Positions 59,796-64,000 of a stretch of DNA of 64,000 bases are shown here, piece by piece. Made by a program: the position numbers and the translations under genes. The DNA is taken from assembly GCA_026707405.1 (NCBI GenBank), contig JAPOWW010000004.1:124001-188000 (forward strand), given 5' to 3'. The stretch comes from Chloroflexota bacterium (lineage in GTDB: Bacteria; Chloroflexota; UBA11872; VXNJ01). The notes under the pieces are model-generated. The model was not told the origin of the DNA. It saw only the letters and a program-made list of their open reading frames with translations, and did no database searches. How positions within the stretch are numbered: the stretch's first letter is position 1; the number at the start of each line of letters is the position of its first letter.

Positions 59796-60917
59796 CTAGT
59801 TGATCTCGAGGTAGTCGCGGTCGGGAAGTTCCGGAAATGGCGCCGTCGGCAATGTCTGGTACCAGTACGCGACCGACGAAATGTCATCCTGCAGCGGCAG
59901 GTAGCGCCGCTCGGCGTCGGTTTCGCCTCGCGCCGCGGCGTCCCTGACCGCCTCCCAATTGCGCCAACCCAGCGCCTGGATGGTCACCCGCAGATCCTGC
60001 TCGAAACGGATGGGGTCCATGACGTGCCAGCGGTACATGCTAAATCTCTGATTCGCTCGATACGTCTCCCCGCCCCAGATCACCTGGTGCATTCCCAGGT
60101 ACGGGGTCGAATACGTGGTGTACCGCCCCTCGACGTCCCAGTCATAGGCGCCGCCGAAGTAGTCCTCGGTGCCGGTGCCGCAGATGGTTGGGAACTCGCC
60201 GTCACCGTCCATGAAGAACTTGATTTCCCCCTCGCCCCACCAGCCATTGTTGTTGACGCCCCAGGCCATCGACGTGCCCACGAAGTGTCCCTTGCCATTG
60301 ATCCCGTCCACGATGGTGTGATCTTCCATGTACGGCAGCGGATTGTTCCGCCGGAACTGGGCGTGGAAATAGGCCGCGTCGTCGGGCACTTCCGTGAGTG
60401 TGTAGTTGATCTGGTAGTAGCAGGGCACGGGATTCGGGGCGCGGTTCTCGAGGGTGATCCGGCAACTCTGGCGAAACGGCATCTCCCAGTAACAGTTGAC
60501 TCCGTTGTTCGGATTCACGGAGACCGGGATCGAATTGACCTGCGCGAAGACACCCCAGCCGACGGCGAAGAAGTCACTCACCGGGCATTCCACCGACGGC
60601 TGCTCCTGTCCGTCCCAGAAGACGCGCAGTATGCATTCCCGCCGAATCGTGCGGCCCGCCAGCCAGATGCTCTGAATCGCGCCCGGCCCCTCGATTTCCG
60701 CCATTGTGAATATCTCGCCGGGCTGCACACCCACCGCCGGCGCGACCTTCCAGCCCCTCCCCAGGTCCCGGGCCGCGTTCGCCCCGAAACCTTCGGTGGC
60801 CTTGCCACCTTGGCCTTTGTCGCCTGTGGGATTCTCTGCGCTGATCGAGCGCGTAAGCGCGTCAGATAGCCGCGAAAGGTTCCCCAGATTCATACCCAGC
60901 CCACTGAAACTCGCCAT
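59796..60917 (-). CDS. DUF2961 protein (GH172-type glycoside hydrolase family)
   Basis: A 373-residue protein of the DUF2961 family, which includes the founding GH172 difructose dianhydride-forming enzyme and alpha-fructofuranosidases. Family landmarks are SAENPTGDKGQGG near the N-terminus, IQSIWLAGRTIRRECILRVF, WGVFAQVNSIPVSVNPNNG, NGWWGEGEIKFFMDGDGEFP and CGTGTEDYFGGAYDW, where acidic residues near the Trp/Gly loops probably form the active site. It has no signal peptide. Members form trimers or hexamers. In this nutrient-oriented region it would act on an imported fructo- or arabino-furanoside. It is transcribed leftward and followed by the integrase remnant. Confidence 0.88.
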   Translation of the reverse strand: MASFSGLGMNLGNLSRLSDALTRSISAENPTGDKGQGGKATEGFGANAARDLGRGWKVAPAVGVQPGEIFTMAEIEGPGAIQSIWLAGRTIRRECILRVFWDGQEQPSVECPVSDFFAVGWGVFAQVNSIPVSVNPNNGVNCYWEMPFRQSCRITLENRAPNPVPCYYQINYTLTEVPDDAAYFHAQFRRNNPLPYMEDHTIVDGINGKGHFVGTSMAWGVNNNGWWGEGEIKFFMDGDGEFPTICGTGTEDYFGGAYDWDVEGRYTTYSTPYLGMHQVIWGGETYRANQRFSMYRWHVMDPIRFEQDLRVTIQALGWRNWEAVRDAAARGETDAERRYLPLQDDISSVAYWYQTLPTAPFPELPDRDYLEIN

Positions 60918-61179
60918 CGAAGGCCTCCATTGATTCCCGCCGCCGGCCTGTCGCGGCCCGCCGTCTGCGCTTGGTCTAACTCGAATCTACCCTAGCTGAC
61001 CTCCGGGCAATCCACGCACGGCAGCTCCGGAAACGCCTCCAGCATGCCGAGCTTTGATGAACAGGCCAGCTAACTCGTGGCGTTCCTTGACCAGGCTGGT
61101 GACGTCGGGAGTGGAGTCCAGAAGCACTCCTGGCGGACAACATTGCGACAATTCAGTGAAGCGTGAACTGCCTGATCGG

Positions 61180-61263
61180 TGCCGAGGGCGGGATTTGAAC
61201 CCGCACAACCCGAAGGTCACTAGCCCCTCAAGCTAGCGCGTCTGCCAGTTCCGCCACCTCGGC
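61180..61263 (-). tRNA. tRNA-Leu (anticodon GAG)
   Basis: Class II tRNA. On the minus strand acceptor GCCGAGG pairs with CCTCGGC, anticodon stem CTAGC/GCTAG encloses TTGAGGG (anticodon GAG, reading CUC), with a long variable arm and T loop TTCAAAT. The 3' CCA is not encoded (ACCG follows). Confidence 0.95.
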
Positions 61264-61278
61264 GAGGGGGACTCGGCG

Positions 61279-61307
61279 ATTATATTCTGCGTTCCCGAAA
61301 TTGCCGC
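61279..61307 (-). promoter_or_regulatory. Promoter of tRNA-Leu(GAG)
   Basis: A perfect TATAAT on the minus strand (61284-61279) lies 15 bases before the tRNA. GCGGCA stands 17 bases further upstream (61307-61302) as a half-matching -35. Confidence 0.5.
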
Positions 61308-61447
61308 TCTTTCGGCGCGAGTCGAATGCCTTCGGCATTGCTGCAAAGCCGAGACTTATAATTCCCTGTGCCGACGGTTGGGCAACGCCGCGTCGGTTGA
61401 ATTCGTTTTTCCGTGCGTAGCATAGGCGAGCATCTACCAGTCACTTT

Positions 61448-63451
61448 ATGGCCAGATTTCAACTCGAAAGCGATTACAAACCAGCCGGGGACCAACCCAA
61501 GGCCATCGAACAGTTGACCGAGGGCGTCGAGAACGGCGAACGGTTTCAGACGCTGCTGGGCGTTACCGGTTCGGGAAAGACGTTCACGATGGCCAACGTC
61601 ATCAACAACGTGCAGAAGACGACGCTCGTGCTGGCTCCCAACAAGACCCTGGCGGCGCAGCTTTGCGCCGAGTTCCGGGAGTACTTTCCGAATAACGCGG
61701 TCGAGTATTTCGTCTCGTACTACGACTACTACCAGCCCGAGGCGTACATGCCTCATACCGATACCTATATCGAGAAAGACACCGATATCAACGAGGAGAT
61801 CGAGAAGCTGCGCCTTTCGGCAACGCGGTCGCTGTATTCGCGGAACGACGTGATCGTGGTCGCAAGCGTGTCGTGCATATACGGGATCGGGTCGCCGGAA
61901 GACTACGGCCAGGTTGCGATATCTCTCAAGATGGGGGAGACGTACAACCTGTCCAGATTTCTGCGGCGCCTCGCCGGAATTCAGTACGAGCGCAACGACA
62001 TCAACTTCATCCGGGGCAAGTTCAGGGTGAGGGGCGACGTGGTCGAGATCTTCCCCGCGTACGACGACTTCGCCTATCGCCTGGAGTTCTTTGGAGACGA
62101 GCTGGAGCGGATCGTTCAGATCGACCCACTGACTGGTGAGATAACCGAGACGCTGGGCGAGCTGGACATCTACCCGGCGCGGCACTACGTGACCCCGGCG
62201 GAGCGGCTAATGACGGCGGTTGCCGGAATCGAGGTGGAGCTTCAGGAACGGCTGGACGATCTAATCAGTCGGGGCAAGGACTTCGAGGCGGCGAGGCTGC
62301 GGCAGCGAACGCGGTTCGACCTGGAGATGCTGCGGGAGGTCGGGCATTGCACGGGCATCGAGAATTACAGCCGGCACATCAGCGGGCGGGCCGAAGGCGA
62401 GCCTCCGTGGGTTCTGCTCGACTACCTACCCGACGATCACCTGATTGTCGTCGATGAGTCGCACGTGGCCATGCCCCAGGTTCGGGGGATGCTGGCGGGA
62501 GACCGCAGCCGCAAGCAGTCGCTGGTGGAGTACGGCTTCCGGCTGCCCTCGGCCTTCGACAACCGCCCGCTCTCGGACAGGGAGTTCCTGGATCACATCA
62601 GCCAGTGCATCTTCACGTCGGCGACTCCGAGCGATCTGGAATACCGGATCAGCTCGCAAGTCGTGGAACAGATCGTACGACCCACGGGTCTCGTGGACCC
62701 CGGAATCACGGTGAAGCCGACGAAGGGTCAAATCGACGATCTGCTGAGCGAGATACACAAGCGCGTAGAGGTAGGCGAGCGCGTCCTGGTGACGACACTG
62801 ACGAAGCGGATGGCTGAGGACCTCAGCGATTTCCTGACCGAGACGGGAGTCAAGGTCAACTATCTCCACTCTGAGGTGGACACCCTTGACCGAATAGAGA
62901 TACTCACCGACTTGCGGCGGGGGGTTTATGACGTAGTGGTGGGAATCAACCTGCTGCGCGAGGGGCTAGATCTTCCCGAGGTCTCGCTGGTGGCTATTTT
63001 GGACGCGGACAAGGAGGGGTATCTGCGTTCGGAGGTCTCATTGATCCAGACCATCGGCCGGGCCGCCCGCAACGTGCGCGGCCACGTAATCATGTATGCC
63101 GACAGGGTCACCGGGAGCATGAAGCGGGCTATCGACGAGACTTACCGGCGGCGCACTATTCAGATAACGCACAATCGCGACCACGGCATAACCGCAGAGA
63201 CTATTCAGAAATCGCTCCGCGACATACGTGAAATGGTCGACGACGAGCTGAGGGCGGCGGAACCGGCCGCGGAGTACGAAGTCGGCTTTCGCCAAATCGA
63301 CGACCTCTCGCCGCGTGAGGCGGCGCACCGCATAAGAGAGCTGGAGGAGAAGATGCGGCTGGCCGCCGACGCGCTCGAATTCGAGAAGGCGGCCGAATAT
63401 CGGGATGAGATCAGCGCTCTTCGCGATTCCCTGGAACTCGCGAGGTCGTAG
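61448..63451 (+). CDS. uvrB: UvrABC system protein B
   Basis: Damage-recognition helicase-like subunit of nucleotide excision repair. It receives DNA from UvrA and positions UvrC. Walker A is GVTGSGKT (38-45), the beta-hairpin inserted between strands is [20 protein letters not shown] near 92-110, the DEAD-box equivalent is DESH (~336), and motifs V-VI read [16 protein letters not shown] and QTIGRAARN. The C-terminal UvrB/UvrC motif, [20 protein letters not shown], is intact. The 667 residues are a normal length. ATG 61448 follows CACTTT without a strong ribosome site. A TATAAT at 61357 is a candidate -10. No LexA box was recognised. The next small gene begins 24 bases after it. Confidence 0.98.
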   Translation: MARFQLESDYKPAGDQPKAIEQLTEGVENGERFQTLLGVTGSGKTFTMANVINNVQKTTLVLAPNKTLAAQLCAEFREYFPNNAVEYFVSYYDYYQPEAYMPHTDTYIEKDTDINEEIEKLRLSATRSLYSRNDVIVVASVSCIYGIGSPEDYGQVAISLKMGETYNLSRFLRRLAGIQYERNDINFIRGKFRVRGDVVEIFPAYDDFAYRLEFFGDELERIVQIDPLTGEITETLGELDIYPARHYVTPAERLMTAVAGIEVELQERLDDLISRGKDFEAARLRQRTRFDLEMLREVGHCTGIENYSRHISGRAEGEPPWVLLDYLPDDHLIVVDESHVAMPQVRGMLAGDRSRKQSLVEYGFRLPSAFDNRPLSDREFLDHISQCIFTSATPSDLEYRISSQVVEQIVRPTGLVDPGITVKPTKGQIDDLLSEIHKRVEVGERVLVTTLTKRMAEDLSDFLTETGVKVNYLHSEVDTLDRIEILTDLRRGVYDVVVGINLLREGLDLPEVSLVAILDADKEGYLRSEVSLIQTIGRAARNVRGHVIMYADRVTGSMKRAIDETYRRRTIQITHNRDHGITAETIQKSLRDIREMVDDELRAAEPAAEYEVGFRQIDDLSPREAAHRIRELEEKMRLAADALEFEKAAEYRDEISALRDSLELARS

Positions 63452-63475
63452 CGAGCAGGGCTGGGTGCGGTTTCC

Positions 63476-63742
63476 GTGAGTAACATCCCAATCCGGCTGG
63501 TCGTGGTCTTTCTGATCGCCGTGGGCATCGGTCTCTTGATCAACTACGGGGTACGACAGGCGGGGTTCGTGGTGCCGTTCGCGTGGCTGCCGCCGCTCAT
63601 CGTGCTGGGACTGATGGCGTTAATTGCGTGGACGATCGGCGGTTTCTTTCTGGTCAAGCGGCTCTGGTTCTGGCTTTGGGGAGCGCCCTGGGACGCCGCC
63701 GGCTACATAGCCTCGAAGGGCAAGAAAGAATCGGGCGATTGA
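63476..63742 (+). CDS. Small two-helix membrane protein, unknown function
   Basis: An 88-residue protein starting at GTG. Helix 1 is IPIRLVVVFLIAVGIGLLIN, helix 2 is LPPLIVLGLMALIAWTIGGF, and a third amphipathic segment (LVKRLWFWLWGAPWDAAG) precedes a Lys-rich tail. I recognise no family. It lies 24 bases after uvrB and is probably on the same transcript, but a repair role does not follow from that. Confidence 0.6.
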   Translation: MSNIPIRLVVVFLIAVGIGLLINYGVRQAGFVVPFAWLPPLIVLGLMALIAWTIGGFFLVKRLWFWLWGAPWDAAGYIASKGKKESGD

Positions 63743-63758
63743 TCCGCCCGGCCAGGGG

Positions 63759-63977
63759 CTAGTCCCGCCTCGCAAACGCCGGGCGAGCGGCCGCCGACCT
63801 GAACATAAGCTCGGCCAGTCCGAGCGACGCGACGAGGAGTATCGTCAGCAGGGCGAACATCAGTCCGGGATTCGATTCGGAAAACTGCCCGTGAATCTGA
63901 GCGCCCGCCAGCATACCCAGCGCCCAGGGGAAGAGGATCATCCCGACCAGGCGGCCTTCCTCACCCTGTTCCGACAT
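63759..63977 (-). CDS. Small two-helix membrane protein, unknown function
   Basis: A 72-residue protein with helix 1 LVGMILFPWALGMLAGAQIH and helix 2 LMFALLTILLVASLGLAELM. It starts MSEQGEEG, ends RPAFARRD, and has no recognisable family. It is convergent with the preceding gene (16-base gap). Confidence 0.5.
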   Translation of the reverse strand: MSEQGEEGRLVGMILFPWALGMLAGAQIHGQFSESNPGLMFALLTILLVASLGLAELMFRSAAARPAFARRD

Positions 63978-64000
63978 TTCCTTGGCGAGCGGCGTAACCT

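Overview
This 64 kb window is a bacterial chromosome fragment that most likely belongs to a Chloroflexota lineage of the marine or host-associated SAR202/Dehalococcoidia or Caldilineae kind. That assignment is an inference. It rests on three solute-binding lipoproteins that begin GCGETQ and continue into long valine/glutamate linkers, on a secreted protein with the phrase DPIECEHANPENGDT (familiar to me from Chloroflexota exported proteins), on FGYP-type modules fused to leucine-rich repeats, on DUF951, and on the many PhyH, sulfatase, RraA, DUF1932 and DegT genes. Coding is dense, on both strands, with frequent GTG and TTG starts. No rRNA, CRISPR array, complete transposon or prophage was seen.

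Layout. 1-3.4 kb: edge of an MFS transporter, a 2-hydroxyacid dehydrogenase, an endonuclease/phosphatase-fold protein and a methyltransferase. 3.7-6.6 kb: tRNA-Trp, tRNA-Leu(CAA), a LysM mini-protein, an APH-fold kinase, pyrF, a DUF951 protein and tRNA-Val(GAC). 6.8-9.0 kb: a tight four-gene operon of two DUF1538 membrane proteins, a divergent PII-like protein and a CBS-pair protein. 9.1-13.6 kb: an exported-protein island with an LRR lipoprotein, a Met-Met-Asp-Asp-Asp repeat protein and a larger LRR protein, plus a decayed copy of the tRNA-Val locus. 13.9-15.1 kb: a small conserved protein, a pterin carbinolamine dehydratase and a 7Fe-type ferredoxin. 15.1-22.8 kb: surface-glycan genes (two polytopic membrane proteins, a GT4 glycosyltransferase, two methyltransferases). 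22.9-25.9 kb: a class V aminotransferase and two PhyH dioxygenases.

26-57.6 kb is a nutrient-scavenging region. It holds three carbohydrate-type ABC import systems (binding lipoprotein plus MalF/MalG-type permeases, never an ATPase), a separate family 3 binding lipoprotein, and many enzymes for small organic molecules and decorated glycans: a TIM-barrel isomerase, an M20 hydrolase, an SDR, RraA, a DUF1932 dehydrogenase, a sulfatase, a ceramidase-like amidase, alpha/beta hydrolases, a large phosphodiesterase-like protein and two DegT aminotransferases. A Fic protein with repeated upstream boxes and a Rieske protein with a long unexplained C-terminal region sit among them.

57.6-64 kb: a secreted HExxH protein, an SRPBCC protein that appears to start at CTG, an integrase remnant, a GH172/DUF2961 protein, tRNA-Leu(GAG), uvrB and two small membrane proteins.

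How it fits together. Exported binding proteins and hydrolases collect and trim organic matter, permeases import it (presumably powered by an ATPase encoded elsewhere), and oxidoreductases and aldolases feed central metabolism. The DUF1538-PII-CBS operon looks like a membrane transport or channel system read out by two nucleotide-sensing folds. It is the strongest candidate here for an under-described system.
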